A stretch of 51,760 nt of DNA, taken from the IMG/VR virus record IMGVR_UViG_3300046777_001420, positions 1 through 51,760 of that record; one strand, 5' to 3'. The position numbers and the translations under genes are program-made. Source of the DNA: a virus. The notes beneath the pieces were generated by a model. The model did no database searches. It saw only the letters and a list, made by a program, of their open reading frames with translations, and was not told the origin of the DNA. This document shows, piece by piece, positions 28,493 to 36,555 of the stretch (position 1 is its first letter; each line of letters begins with the position of its first letter).

Positions 28493-29496
28493 TGGCAAGC
28501 ACTCCGTTGCGTCAAGGAGTTCGTGGTGGATACCAAGCTGCCAAAGAACTTTTAAAAAATCTTGATCAAGATGCTAATCGTTACAGAAGAAATATTTTTT
28601 ATGATCCCGAATTTAAACAGGGTCTTCAAACTGCAGGTATTAATGTTAAAGAAACTCCAGGCGCCTTCTTGGGTGCCTACACAGCACGTCTTGGAGCTGA
28701 TTTAACTTCTGATGAGATGCGCAGTTTTTACTGGGGCATTAGTCATCCCGCTGAAATATCTAATCAAATTTTTAAAAAAAATGTTGATCCTCAAAATCAA
28801 TTAGGACGTTACGGCCGTGGGATTGTATCTCTTGCCGCTGTGCAACCAGCCCTTGCTTTAACAGGCGCATATAATGTTTTAAATGTAAGCGAGCTTGGAA
28901 GACCAACAGGATTCAAACAAAATGAACCAGATCCAGAAGATCCAACTAAAACAACTAACCCTGCATCAGAACTTTTTCAAAGATTTTTCTTAGGCCGCAC
29001 CGGCCGTCCATTGGCATACGAAAAAGCTAAAGAAGAGATTCCTGATCTTACTAAACAACGTTACGCAAACTACATGAATTTTTTGTACAACGATCCCGGT
29101 CCAATTGGTCAAGCAACCTTAGGACTTGTCAAAGTAACACCTGAAAATTTACAGGGTGACCCAGAGGCTCGAATCTTGGGTTATCCAGTTAGTATTCCTT
29201 ATGCCGGAACATTAGCTGGTGGTGTACTTGGTGCACGTATTGGTGTTAATAAATCTCCTTCTGTCACTCAAACAGTACAGCCAAGTTTATTGGCAGGTCA
29301 GAAAGCAGAAGTGTCACGTGCCATGACAAAGCGTACACCTTCTATTGTTCGTGGTTTGGCAGGTGGCGCAGTTGGTTCTGCTGTTGGTGCAGTTATTGGT
29401 ACTCTTACCAACCAAGCTATTGCTGCTGCTGGTAATTCAATGAACAAATTACCAACTCAACAAGAGTACCAAAATATTTCTGCTGGTAGAATTTAA
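28492..29496 (+). CDS. Glycine-zipper putative virion protein (334 aa)
   Basis: N-terminal helical domain, a hydrophobic middle ('GIVSLAAVQPALALTGAYNV') and a C-terminal glycine zipper ('GLAGGAVGSAVGAVIGTLTN', about residues 283-303). Similar zippers occur in several neighbouring proteins. Likely virion-internal and membrane-active; no homologue recognised. Confidence 0.68.
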   Translation: MASTPLRQGVRGGYQAAKELLKNLDQDANRYRRNIFYDPEFKQGLQTAGINVKETPGAFLGAYTARLGADLTSDEMRSFYWGISHPAEISNQIFKKNVDPQNQLGRYGRGIVSLAAVQPALALTGAYNVLNVSELGRPTGFKQNEPDPEDPTKTTNPASELFQRFFLGRTGRPLAYEKAKEEIPDLTKQRYANYMNFLYNDPGPIGQATLGLVKVTPENLQGDPEARILGYPVSIPYAGTLAGGVLGARIGVNKSPSVTQTVQPSLLAGQKAEVSRAMTKRTPSIVRGLAGGAVGSAVGAVIGTLTNQAIAAAGNSMNKLPTQQEYQNISAGRI

Positions 29497-29519
29497 AATA
29501 TAGAAAAGTTACTAATTCG

Positions 29520-30497
29520 ATGGCAATACCTGGCTATAACTTAGGAATGTCAGGAACTTCTGGAGGCGCACCAGGTCCTGGTTTTGATCCTTCTGATTAT
29601 TTTCAGAAGATGATGCAAAACATGGGCGCCTTTGGAAAAGATTTTGAAAAGAATTTAGAATCCCCTGGTGGATTGTTTAGGAATAAAGAAGGTGCATATA
29701 GACGAGCAGGTGGTGGTAAAACAGGTGCTGTTCTTGGTGCCGTCGAGACAACACTCCAGGATCCAATAGCAGGTCTTGCTAGTGCGCCTATTGGACTTGT
29801 CGCTGGCCAAGCAACAAATATGTTAACTAACGCTCTTACTAAAGGATTGCTAGAAAAAGGTCCTTTACCAGTCAGGGCTGCTGGTATGGCACTGAGGTAC
29901 TTAGCTCCTTCGTTTGTTGGTTATCAAGCGCAACAAGCTGCCGCCCGTGGCGTACAAGGAATAACAGGCTCAGCTCCTGAAGCTGCTCAAGGTGCAACAC
30001 AAGCACTTGCAGGAAGCGGAGGTCTTTTTGGCCTTGGTAGCGGTATGCAAGATCTTTCTCTTAATTTACCAATCCTTGGGAAAGTTAATATTGGTGAACG
30101 CGCAAAGATGCGTTCCGCCGCAGCGTTTAATCGCGAAATGATTTCGTTAGATCAACAGATGGAGTTGGATAGACAACAAAAAATGAATCGAATGAATATG
30201 ACCAATGAAATTGAATATATGAAAGCTGCTGGTCAAATTGACAGTCAAAATAGACTTAATTATCTCAAATCAATGCAACCTATTATTGAAAGAGCGCAGC
30301 GAAATGAGTTAGCCGCAAATCAAGCAATGATGAATACTCAAATCGCAGGTGCGCAAAGTTTAGCCCGGATGTCGGGTATGTTCCAGTTAGTGGATAGGTC
30401 TAAGGCCGAAGAAGGAGCACTTGCTCGTACCCTGGCAGCAAACAGCCCATACAATGCGGCAATGCTTCCCATGCCACAAATTCAATTTGGAGGTTAA
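29520..30497 (+). CDS. Glycine-rich putative virion protein (325 aa)
   Basis: Residues 65-110 carry 'GGKTGAVLGAVETTLQDPIA' and 'GLASAPIGLVAGQATNMLT', a Gly/Ala hydrophobic region. A long coiled coil follows (about 200-290: 'MISLDQQMELDRQQKMNRMN'), ending in 'LPMPQIQFGG'. Membrane segment plus coiled coil suits an ejection-type protein. Start context AATTCGATGG; the next gene begins 3 bases after the stop. Confidence 0.68.
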   Translation: MAIPGYNLGMSGTSGGAPGPGFDPSDYFQKMMQNMGAFGKDFEKNLESPGGLFRNKEGAYRRAGGGKTGAVLGAVETTLQDPIAGLASAPIGLVAGQATNMLTNALTKGLLEKGPLPVRAAGMALRYLAPSFVGYQAQQAAARGVQGITGSAPEAAQGATQALAGSGGLFGLGSGMQDLSLNLPILGKVNIGERAKMRSAAAFNREMISLDQQMELDRQQKMNRMNMTNEIEYMKAAGQIDSQNRLNYLKSMQPIIERAQRNELAANQAMMNTQIAGAQSLARMSGMFQLVDRSKAEEGALARTLAANSPYNAAMLPMPQIQFGG

Positions 30498-30499
30498 TA

Positions 30500-31021
30500 A
30501 TGGCTAATCCATCATTTCCCATGGCTGGCAATTGGGATCCTACAGAGTTTAAAAAAGTTTTTCCGGCACAAGGACAATCTTTTTATGGTTCTCCTCAAAC
30601 TTCTCAAAATAAAATTTTTGAAATATATGAAAAATACAAAACTTCTCCACAAGAAGATCTCAACAAGCTTTCTGAAAATGAACGGATTCTTGCTAGATTG
30701 ACAGGTTTTAATCCGGCACAAGCTGCTATGACATCAGAACTTCAGAGAATAAATGCAGAAGATGCCTCCAGGTTATCCAGGGAAAACATTGATTATGCCG
30801 TTTCTCAGCAAGGCAAGTACGAAAAAGAAAGAGACGAAAGACGTTTTAAATATGGGATGCTTGCTAATTTGGCTCAACTTCCTGGACAAATTTTTTCTCA
30901 AAATGCAGCCTATAAAATTTTAGGCTCTCAAATGGGTACTCAATCCCTGGCAAATGTTTTAAATACACCTACTCCTAATTTTGTTACTGCTTCTTTCCAG
31001 CCCCAAAAATACCTTAGTTAA
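30500..31021 (+). CDS. Putative virion protein (173 aa)
   Basis: A polar, helical protein with aromatic start ('MANPSFPMAGNWDPTEFKKV') and 'QQGKYEKERDERRFKYGML' coiled stretch. Strong ribosome site GGAGG upstream, only a 2-base gap after the previous gene. No family recognised. Confidence 0.68.
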   Translation: MANPSFPMAGNWDPTEFKKVFPAQGQSFYGSPQTSQNKIFEIYEKYKTSPQEDLNKLSENERILARLTGFNPAQAAMTSELQRINAEDASRLSRENIDYAVSQQGKYEKERDERRFKYGMLANLAQLPGQIFSQNAAYKILGSQMGTQSLANVLNTPTPNFVTASFQPQKYLS

Positions 31022-31027
31022 AATAAA

Positions 31028-31597
31028 ATGAGCTTCCCAGATTATCCGTATTTTTCAAATCCTTCTTTTGGGTATAGCTCTTCTTTGAATCCCTTTCAAG
31101 GGGGTTCATCTTCTCAATTAAAAAGCAGTAGTTCAAGCGGAGGTTCGAAATTGGATCCCTTTTCAATAGCAATGGCCGGTGTCGGTGGACTCGGCTCTGC
31201 AGTAGGAGGTATCTTTGGAAGCCAAGGCGCTGCTCAAGCTGCTTATCAAAACGCGGTTATGGCTGGAGCTGGTCTCCAGTATAAACAAGCAGAAGCACTT
31301 GGTTCCTTAGGGCAAGCGCGTTGGGTACCAATGTTTGGCACTGGCACTGGTGGCGATATTTCATTTACACGAGAAAAAGAAGGCGAAAAATTTAAAAACT
31401 TTTTTAGCCGCCCCCAGGATTTGTTATATGGAACTGAAGCAGCAGAAAGAGCTAATCTTAGTAAAACTACGCCAGCTGCTCAAAAAGCTGCTTTATTCGA
31501 AGCCGAGTTAAATCGAAGAAATCAAATTGCTTTCGATCAAAGTAAGTTGACTGGTATGTTTGGTCCAACTAGTTTTGGCAACCGTTTTATCGGTTAA
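31028..31597 (+). CDS. Small glycine-rich virion-type protein (189 aa)
   Basis: A Ser/Gly-rich N-terminus ('SSSQLKSSSSSGGSKLDPFS'), then a short glycine zipper 'IAMAGVGGLGSAVGGIFGSQ' and helical polar parts. Same composition class as the preceding three genes. Function inferred from context only. Confidence 0.68.
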   Translation: MSFPDYPYFSNPSFGYSSSLNPFQGGSSSQLKSSSSSGGSKLDPFSIAMAGVGGLGSAVGGIFGSQGAAQAAYQNAVMAGAGLQYKQAEALGSLGQARWVPMFGTGTGGDISFTREKEGEKFKNFFSRPQDLLYGTEAAERANLSKTTPAAQKAALFEAELNRRNQIAFDQSKLTGMFGPTSFGNRFIG

Positions 31598-31630
31598 AAT
31601 ATAAATAACTAATAAGAAAATAAGAAGGGT

Positions 31631-32506
31631 ATGGGATCAGCACCTACTTACACTCCACCACCGCCCGACGATAGCTTTAAAAAATATCTTGAATATACAA
31701 AAGAGAAAGAAGCCGTTCTAGAAGAACGTGCCGCTAAAGAGCGCGAAGAAGCTAAAGCTGAGTCAACAGCACGCAAAGCCGCAGGTGCAGCAGCATATAG
31801 TGGTTTAAAACAAACAACTCAACAACAATTAGCTCAAGGCTTAATTGGATATGAGTCTGCTGCTAATCAATTGCGTGATTATGCAGCTAAATATGAGATG
31901 ACTCCGCCAGAAGCGGACATCCAAGAACTGACTCAACAATACACAGCATCTCTCCCTGGAAAGAGAGCCACGGGGATCTCAGCGGCGTATGAAGAGCTTC
32001 TTGGTAGGCAAGCCACAGGAGAAGAGCTTGCCAAGGCTCAGACGCGATTCCAAGAGGGTTACTACGGGACCATGGAGGACTTTAAAGGTTCTCTTGCCAA
32101 AAGTCCTGAGTATCAAAAGAAATTTAATCAAAGTTACCTGGATAATTACTATGACACGATGTTTGGCAAACAAACAGTCGATGAAAAAGGTGAAAGAACA
32201 GGTAAACGTGCATTTAAATTTGATAAGTCGCTTCTTCCTCAGTATTCTGGAGATCTTGCCGAACGAACTAAAGTTACAACTCCTGATTTTGGTCAAGAAG
32301 TTACTGGTACTCCTTTTGAACTTCAAGAGCAAGTACAAAACATTCGTGATACCAGACAGTATCTTTACAGTGCTGGCTTGACTAATCTTCAAGGCGAAAT
32401 TGATAGTCAAGTACAGAAATTAAAGAACGAAGGATCTAAAGAAGTAGCTAAAATTAGTAGCTGGGGCAACGTTATGTCTAGCGCGTTGTCTGGATTCTGG
32501 AGTTAA
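31631..32506 (+). CDS. DUF4214-like putative virion protein (291 aa)
   Basis: N-terminal charged coiled coil ('KEKEAVLEERAAKEREEAKA'), then 'SAAYEELLGRQATGEELAKA' to 'DFKGSLAKSPEYQKKFNQSY', which follows the DUF4214 pattern ('YR-LLGR-AD--GL--W...L..S-EY'), a domain seen in cyanobacterial surface and phage tail proteins. The C-terminus has a coiled 'YLYSAGLTNLQGEIDSQVQK'. Possible adhesion or tail role, not certain. Confidence 0.68.
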   Translation: MGSAPTYTPPPPDDSFKKYLEYTKEKEAVLEERAAKEREEAKAESTARKAAGAAAYSGLKQTTQQQLAQGLIGYESAANQLRDYAAKYEMTPPEADIQELTQQYTASLPGKRATGISAAYEELLGRQATGEELAKAQTRFQEGYYGTMEDFKGSLAKSPEYQKKFNQSYLDNYYDTMFGKQTVDEKGERTGKRAFKFDKSLLPQYSGDLAERTKVTTPDFGQEVTGTPFELQEQVQNIRDTRQYLYSAGLTNLQGEIDSQVQKLKNEGSKEVAKISSWGNVMSSALSGFWS

Positions 32507-32514
32507 TTTACACT

Positions 32515-32523
32515 TGCTATAAT
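32515..32523 (+). promoter_or_regulatory. Extended -10 promoter element TGCTATAAT
   Basis: TGCTATAAT is a perfect extended -10. It lies 22 bases before the first of the small paralogous genes (32546). No clear -35. Confidence 0.5.
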
Positions 32524-32545
32524 TTGTTTAGCGAATCTTTTTATA

Positions 32546-32716
32546 ATGACTGCTTCTTCTGGAACTGATTACGCAACTGATTTTGACCTAAATCGTTTTC
32601 AGGAACTGTTAAATCGCCTGGAAGCTTCCAAAGGTCGTCAGCAACGCCAGAAATCTGTTGAAGGTCGCCGCGATATCTTCTCGCAAGGCCTCGCTAGTAT
32701 GATGTCTAATTTCTAA
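32546..32716 (+). CDS. Small tandem paralogue 1 (56 aa)
   Basis: A 56-residue protein 'MTASSGTDYATDFDLNRFQE...' with a 'LLNRLEASKGRQQRQK' helix and 'GRRDIFSQGLASMMSNF' end. 54 of 56 residues equal those of the next gene while the DNA differs at many third codon positions, showing selection on the protein. No known family; likely a small virion or DNA-packaging protein. Confidence 0.75.
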   Translation: MTASSGTDYATDFDLNRFQELLNRLEASKGRQQRQKSVEGRRDIFSQGLASMMSNF

Positions 32717-32739
32717 TTGTTTAGTAAAATTTTCCTACA

Positions 32740-32910
32740 ATGACTGCTTCTTCCGGTACCGATACCGCAACTGATTTTGATCTGAATCGTTTTCAGGAAT
32801 TGCTAGATCGTTTGGAAGCTTCCAAAGGTCGTCAGCAGCGTCAAAAATCCGTCGAGGGTCGTCGCGATATTTTCTCGCAGGGCCTTGCTAGTATGATGTC
32901 TAACTTCTGA
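32740..32910 (+). CDS. Small tandem paralogue 2 (56 aa)
   Basis: Differs from the preceding protein only at residue 9 (Tyr to Thr) and 23 (Asn to Asp). Synonymous differences are frequent, so the duplication is not very recent or the copies evolve under strong constraint. ATG at 32740, TAAAAT 9 bases upstream. Confidence 0.75.
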   Translation: MTASSGTDTATDFDLNRFQELLDRLEASKGRQQRQKSVEGRRDIFSQGLASMMSNF

Positions 32911-32915
32911 TCGAT

Positions 32916-33056
32916 ATGCAAAATTCAGGCCAAAACCAACCTTTAGGTCCGGAATTTGACCTGGATAAATATCGCAATCTTTTGGAGCGGCTTCAACAAT
33001 CTAAACGAGATAAAGAGCGTTTAGACAAAAAACTTCCTTTACCAAAGTCGGCATAA
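32916..33056 (+). CDS. Small tandem paralogue 3, diverged (46 aa)
   Basis: 'MQNSGQNQPLGPEFDLDKYR' followed by 'NLLERLQQSKRDKERLDKKL'. The 'FDL--(F/Y)--LL-RL--SK' core aligns with the two preceding 56-residue proteins, so it is a diverged copy without the C-terminal GRRD segment. ATG lies 5 bases after the previous stop. Confidence 0.65.
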   Translation: MQNSGQNQPLGPEFDLDKYRNLLERLQQSKRDKERLDKKLPLPKSA

Positions 33057-33065
33057 TTTGTTATT

Positions 33066-33314
33066 ATGACTAGCAGTGTTCCCGCTGGACAAACCGATGT
33101 TGATGATTGGTTTGATCTAGATAAATATCGTCAGGCGGCTGGTGTTGCCTACGAATTTTCCAAAAAGAAAATGGAGACTGCTGGTGAGCAAGAACGAGAA
33201 ACTATTGGCAAAGGAGCAGAAGAGCAACGAACCTCTTCTGAACAGTCCCAGCAATTCAAACAAGCCGATGAGGCGCGGGACTACGGTCAGTCCCAACGAG
33301 CTTATCGATATTGA
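33066..33314 (+). CDS. Small tandem paralogue 4, extended (82 aa)
   Basis: Begins 'MTSSVPAGQTDVDDWFDLDK' then 'YRQAAGVAYEFSKKKMETAG'. The 'DDWFDLDKYR' start matches paralogue 3, and the rest is a charged Gln/Glu-rich helix. Overlaps the next gene by 47 bases in another frame. Probable fourth member of the tandem family. Confidence 0.6.
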   Translation: MTSSVPAGQTDVDDWFDLDKYRQAAGVAYEFSKKKMETAGEQERETIGKGAEEQRTSSEQSQQFKQADEARDYGQSQRAYRY

Positions 33315-33801
33315 GCTGTTTGATCAGTGGGTTGATAATTTAGACTCAGCTACTCAAGAGAGTTTTCTTGAATTTGCCAAGAAAACATACTCTGTAATTG
33401 AGATTTATTTATATTCTAGGTTCCTTGGGTACAGAGGATCCATCACAGGTTGCAACGCCTGGGTATTGACTCATTACAAAAAACCAGATCACTTGCGTGT
33501 TCTTCTTAACGAGATCGAAGAGATCCAAGAAGACATGCGTAAGTTGCGTGAAGATATTGAGAATCTTGCCGTTAAGCGTGACGCCGGTGTTGCCAGGCTT
33601 GCGGCAATGACAAAAGAATTGCGTGGCACCATTAATCAAGTTGAATCGTACACAATCGTTAAGGACCGCAAAGGCTTACTGATGGCTGGTGCTGATCAAG
33701 CCATTCGTGAGTTGCTTGCAGTATTCAAAGATGATCCTATTGAAGGTCCACTGCAAGAAGCATCAATGTCAGTGTGGGCTAAAATGCAATTAAATGAATA
33801 G
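33268..33801 (+). CDS. Candidate small terminase subunit
   Basis: A 177-residue protein if started at 33268; the frame is open from 33142. 'DQWVDNLDSATQESFLEFAK', 'VIEIYLYSRFLGYRGSITGC' (helical, HTH-like), then a long coiled coil ('LNEIEEIQEDMRKLREDIEN') and a C-terminal helical end. An N-terminal DNA-binding part plus coiled coil, 350 bases before TerL, is the usual place and layout for TerS. No specific motif proves it. Confidence 0.5.
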   Translation: MRRGTTVSPNELIDIELFDQWVDNLDSATQESFLEFAKKTYSVIEIYLYSRFLGYRGSITGCNAWVLTHYKKPDHLRVLLNEIEEIQEDMRKLREDIENLAVKRDAGVARLAAMTKELRGTINQVESYTIVKDRKGLLMAGADQAIRELLAVFKDDPIEGPLQEASMSVWAKMQLNE

Positions 33802-33806
33802 TGTCA

Positions 33807-33956
33807 ATGCAACAACAGCAACCACCAACTAATGTTCCTATCCGTTCCGGAATTATTTTTGGTCCTGGCCGTTCCACTCGTCTGCCTGATCCTGGTACGC
33901 CTGAGTACAAACAACTCGTAGATCGCATGCGTAACGCCGCACAAAACAATAAATGA
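33807..33956 (+). CDS. Small proline-rich protein (49 aa)
   Basis: 'MQQQQPPTNVPIRSGIIFGP' then 'GRSTRLPDPGTPEYKQLVDR'. Short and Pro/Arg-rich, between the TerS candidate and TerL. Overlaps the next small gene by ATGA. No known function. Confidence 0.6.
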   Translation: MQQQQPPTNVPIRSGIIFGPGRSTRLPDPGTPEYKQLVDRMRNAAQNNK

Positions 33957-34114
33957 CAAAAGGTAAGATGCCACCTCAACTGGTGGAACACTTTAAAAAG
34001 AAAGAAGCCAAAAAAGAAGATGGTTCCGAGATGAATGACAAAGAAAAGCGCAAAGCAGCTTTAGATAAGGCACGTAAATATCAAGAACAAAAACGCAACA
34101 AGACGAAAGAGTAG
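33953..34114 (+). CDS. Small lysine-rich protein (53 aa)
   Basis: 'MTKGKMPPQLVEHFKKKEAK' and a highly basic helix. Starts within the previous stop (ATGA) and ends 30 bases before TerL. Such short Lys-rich proteins often appear around terminase or head genes of cyanophages; the function is not known. Confidence 0.6.
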   Translation: MTKGKMPPQLVEHFKKKEAKKEDGSEMNDKEKRKAALDKARKYQEQKRNKTKE

Positions 34115-34144
34115 GTTAGTATTAACTAACTTACTGGCTATATC

Positions 34145-35671
34145 GTGCCTGCACATCTTCATCAAGCTTACAGGCGTAATGCTCAAGCCGCTGCACAAAA
34201 GCATCGCGTTCGTAAGCACGATAATGAAGATATCTTGGAGCAGGCGAGAGAAGACTTTGGTTTTTTCTGTGATTACGTAGCCGATAAGCCACCAGCTAAA
34301 CATCACCAGGACTGGCATCGGCACCTGGTAACCAACCAGGACAGCTCTTGTTTACTCAAGGTTGCTGGTCCCAACATTGACCTATTGGCGCCTAGGGGCT
34401 CAGCTAAGTCCACTGTCGCAGGTTTGTTTGCGGCATGGGCCATTGGTGTCCATACGGCAGCCAAAAGACCGTTACAGATTCTTTATCTTTCGTATACTGT
34501 TGATATTGCACGATCTAAATCGGCAACCATTAAAAGACTTATTGAAAGCAAAAAATATCAAGAAGTTTTTCCAACTGTAAAACTACTCAAGAACGTAACG
34601 AGTAATGAGTACTGGTCAATTGATCATCGTTTTGCGGGTATCGATATTGCCGGTGAAGAACAATTTACTCTTTGCGCTGCAGGCCTAAAGGGTTCAGTTA
34701 CTTCAAAACGAAGTCAACTTGTAATCATCGATGACGCTATCAAAAGCTCATCAGATATTTCCAATCCTGACATCAGGAAAATGATGCAGGATAACTGGAA
34801 CGCAGTTATTGCACCAACCATGTTCGAAGGTGGTAGGGCGATCTGTCTTGGCACCAGATTTAGGCATGATGACATTCATGCAACTACTTTTAATTCGCAA
34901 AACAACTGGACGCAGATTGTTCTTTCTGCTATTCAAAGTGATCCAGAAACTGGAGATGAGGAGTCTTATTGGCCAGAAATGTGGTCTCTTGACTACTTAA
35001 AAGAAAAGAAACGGCAAGCACCAATTGCTTTTTCTTTTCAGTACATGAATCAAATCGTCAGGCAGAATGAACTATCTCTTGCGCCTGAACTGATTGTTAA
35101 AGCTGAGATTGCAACTGAGTTTGATGCTCTTGGGGTTGGGGTTGATCTCTCTGCTGGTACTAAAGAAAAGAATGATTACACCGTATTTGTTCTTGGCGGA
35201 CGGCTTGGTGACAAAGTTCACATCATTGATTATCGCCGCATGCGTGTCATGGGTAACTTAGAAAAACTTGACGCTTTAAAAGAGTTACTTAATGACTGGT
35301 CAATTATAGGTAGAGATAGTAACGGCAATTATTTCCCGACTTACAATACGTGTGATATTTGGGGAGAAGCTGTACAGTATCAGGCATCTCTGGAAGCTGA
35401 CTTTAAACGTATTTGTTTAAACGGAGATAATCTTTACAATTTAATTTGGCATCCAGTTAAAGGTTTTAGGGCAGATAAACTAGCTCGCTTCAGAGGAATT
35501 ATGGGTATGTTTGAAGATCGAAAGCTCATCTTTAATCGCTACCGAAACTTCACTGCTATGTTTGAAGAACTTACTAACTTTGGTGTTAGTAGTCACGACG
35601 ATACCGTCGACGCGCTCGTTTGGCTCGTAAACGGATTAGCAAAGAAAGGGAATCTTCAAGTTGATTACTGA
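34145..35671 (+). CDS. terL: Large terminase subunit (TerL)
   Basis: A 508-residue protein with GTG start. ATPase: Walker A 'LAPRGSAKST' (residues 81-90), Walker B 'LVIIDDAI' (about 192-199), coupling motif region 'LGTRFRHDD'. Nuclease: 'GVDLSAGTKEKNDYTVF' (catalytic Asp about 334) and 'SSHDDTVDALVWLVNG' near 484. It packages DNA into the prohead through the portal and cuts the concatemer. Inverted GTTAG/CTAAC repeat lies at 34115-34130 before the gene. Standard size. Confidence 0.95.
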   Translation: MPAHLHQAYRRNAQAAAQKHRVRKHDNEDILEQAREDFGFFCDYVADKPPAKHHQDWHRHLVTNQDSSCLLKVAGPNIDLLAPRGSAKSTVAGLFAAWAIGVHTAAKRPLQILYLSYTVDIARSKSATIKRLIESKKYQEVFPTVKLLKNVTSNEYWSIDHRFAGIDIAGEEQFTLCAAGLKGSVTSKRSQLVIIDDAIKSSSDISNPDIRKMMQDNWNAVIAPTMFEGGRAICLGTRFRHDDIHATTFNSQNNWTQIVLSAIQSDPETGDEESYWPEMWSLDYLKEKKRQAPIAFSFQYMNQIVRQNELSLAPELIVKAEIATEFDALGVGVDLSAGTKEKNDYTVFVLGGRLGDKVHIIDYRRMRVMGNLEKLDALKELLNDWSIIGRDSNGNYFPTYNTCDIWGEAVQYQASLEADFKRICLNGDNLYNLIWHPVKGFRADKLARFRGIMGMFEDRKLIFNRYRNFTAMFEELTNFGVSSHDDTVDALVWLVNGLAKKGNLQVDY

Positions 35672-35675
35672 CGAT

Positions 35676-35681
35676 TAGAAT
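35676..35681 (+). promoter_or_regulatory. -10-like box TAGAAT
   Basis: TAGAAT, 19 bases before the ATG at 35701, in the gap after terL. Confidence 0.4.
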
Positions 35682-35700
35682 AAGAAAAAAAGCTTTTGCC

Positions 35701-35991
35701 ATGGGACCTGAGTACCTGGCGATTCTGATTACAACTGGTATTGCAGGCATTTCAGGTGGTACCTGGGCAGCCAATAAGTTGTTATCCAGGTCGCATGAAC
35801 GAATCAAACAGCTCTCTGATCGCGTGACGATTCAAGAAAAAAAGGTTGAAAATCTTGATGATAGTTTCAACCGCATGCCCCTGGAATACGTATTAAAGGT
35901 TGATTTTTTACGGGAAATTCAGCATATGCACGACACCTTTAAAGAAATTAATAGTAAGCTGGACAGAATGATGGATCGCCTTTTGAAATGA
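35701..35991 (+). CDS. Membrane-anchored coiled-coil protein (96 aa)
   Basis: N-terminal hydrophobic helix 'EYLAILITTGIAGISGGTW' (residues 4-22), then a coiled coil to the end ('RIKQLSDRVTIQEKKVENLD', 'FKEINSKLDRMMDRLL'). This layout is shared by small phage holins, spanin-like and other membrane proteins; no lysis gene is adjacent, so the role stays open. Overlaps the next gene by ATGA. Confidence 0.65.
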   Translation: MGPEYLAILITTGIAGISGGTWAANKLLSRSHERIKQLSDRVTIQEKKVENLDDSFNRMPLEYVLKVDFLREIQHMHDTFKEINSKLDRMMDRLLK

Positions 35992-36173
35992 CCAGCTACA
36001 TTATTGAGATTCAAGAAGATCAAGACGGAGAACTTTTTATTGAGTTTCCCGAAGAAATTATTGAAGAACTTGGCTGGCAGGAAGGAGACATTCTTTCATG
36101 GGACCTCAAAGGAGAAGGTATTGTCCTTTCTCGTTTGAATGACGAAAGTGGTTACGAAGTAATAGAAGAGTAA
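35988..36173 (+). CDS. AbrB/MazE-like DNA-binding protein
   Basis: A 61-residue acidic protein. 'LFIEFPEEIIEELGWQEGDI' then 'LSWDLKGEGIVLSRL' matches the swapped-hairpin AbrB/MazE fold (short strand, 'P-E----LG---GD', strand). In cyanophages such proteins are common and may regulate transcription. No toxin gene is beside it, so a phage regulator fits better than an antitoxin. Confidence 0.7.
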   Translation: MTSYIIEIQEDQDGELFIEFPEEIIEELGWQEGDILSWDLKGEGIVLSRLNDESGYEVIEE

Positions 36174-36177
36174 AATA
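36172..36177 (+). promoter_or_regulatory. -10-like box TAAAAT
   Basis: TAAAAT overlapping the previous stop codon, 22 bases before the ATG at 36200. Confidence 0.35.
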
Positions 36178-36199
36178 GAAACAAGATAACAATATAACA

Positions 36200-36514
36200 A
36201 TGGCTGGTCTTTACGGCACGTTCATGGGTAATGAAGCGGGCATACAAAACACTATTGCTGGTAATCCGGCTGAGTTTTTAATCCCAGGACGAGCTCGCCG
36301 GACTACACAACCCAAGCTCCCAGGAGAGGATCCAAGAGCAATTGAAAGTGTCTATGGTTCTCCTAACAAAATTCCTGTTCCGGTGCCTGGTCAAAACGCT
36401 TTGCCACAAGCTTTTATGCCCGGCATGAATCCCATGGGTAACGCAGGTTTTTACCTGGGACCTCAAATCGGTCAGCAGCTTCCGGCAGGTTTCTTAAATA
36501 AATATGTTTCCTAA
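36200..36514 (+). CDS. Small Pro/Gly-rich head-region protein (104 aa)
   Basis: A Gly/Pro-rich protein with little secondary structure. The C-terminal 'NPMGNAGFYLGPQIGQ' (residues 77-92) closely resembles 'NPMMPNNASFYMGPQAGQ' of the major capsid protein (residues 258-275). It could bind the same partner as that capsid loop. Sits between the AbrB-like and portal genes. No family recognised. Confidence 0.68.
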   Translation: MAGLYGTFMGNEAGIQNTIAGNPAEFLIPGRARRTTQPKLPGEDPRAIESVYGSPNKIPVPVPGQNALPQAFMPGMNPMGNAGFYLGPQIGQQLPAGFLNKYVS

Positions 36515-36524
36515 TCAAAACTGT

Positions 36525-36530
36525 TAAACT
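36525..36530 (+). promoter_or_regulatory. -10-like box TAAACT
   Basis: GTTAAACTAA, with TAAACT 25 bases before the portal ATG at 36556. The same hexamer ends the early leader elements. Confidence 0.4.
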
Positions 36531-36555
36531 AATTCCATTGGGTTGAAAATAGTTA

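Noticed and set aside
34061-34324. Hydrophobic antisense frame across the start of terL
   Set aside because: Runs against two well-supported genes, and its hydrophobic content comes from reading basic coiled-coil codons backwards.
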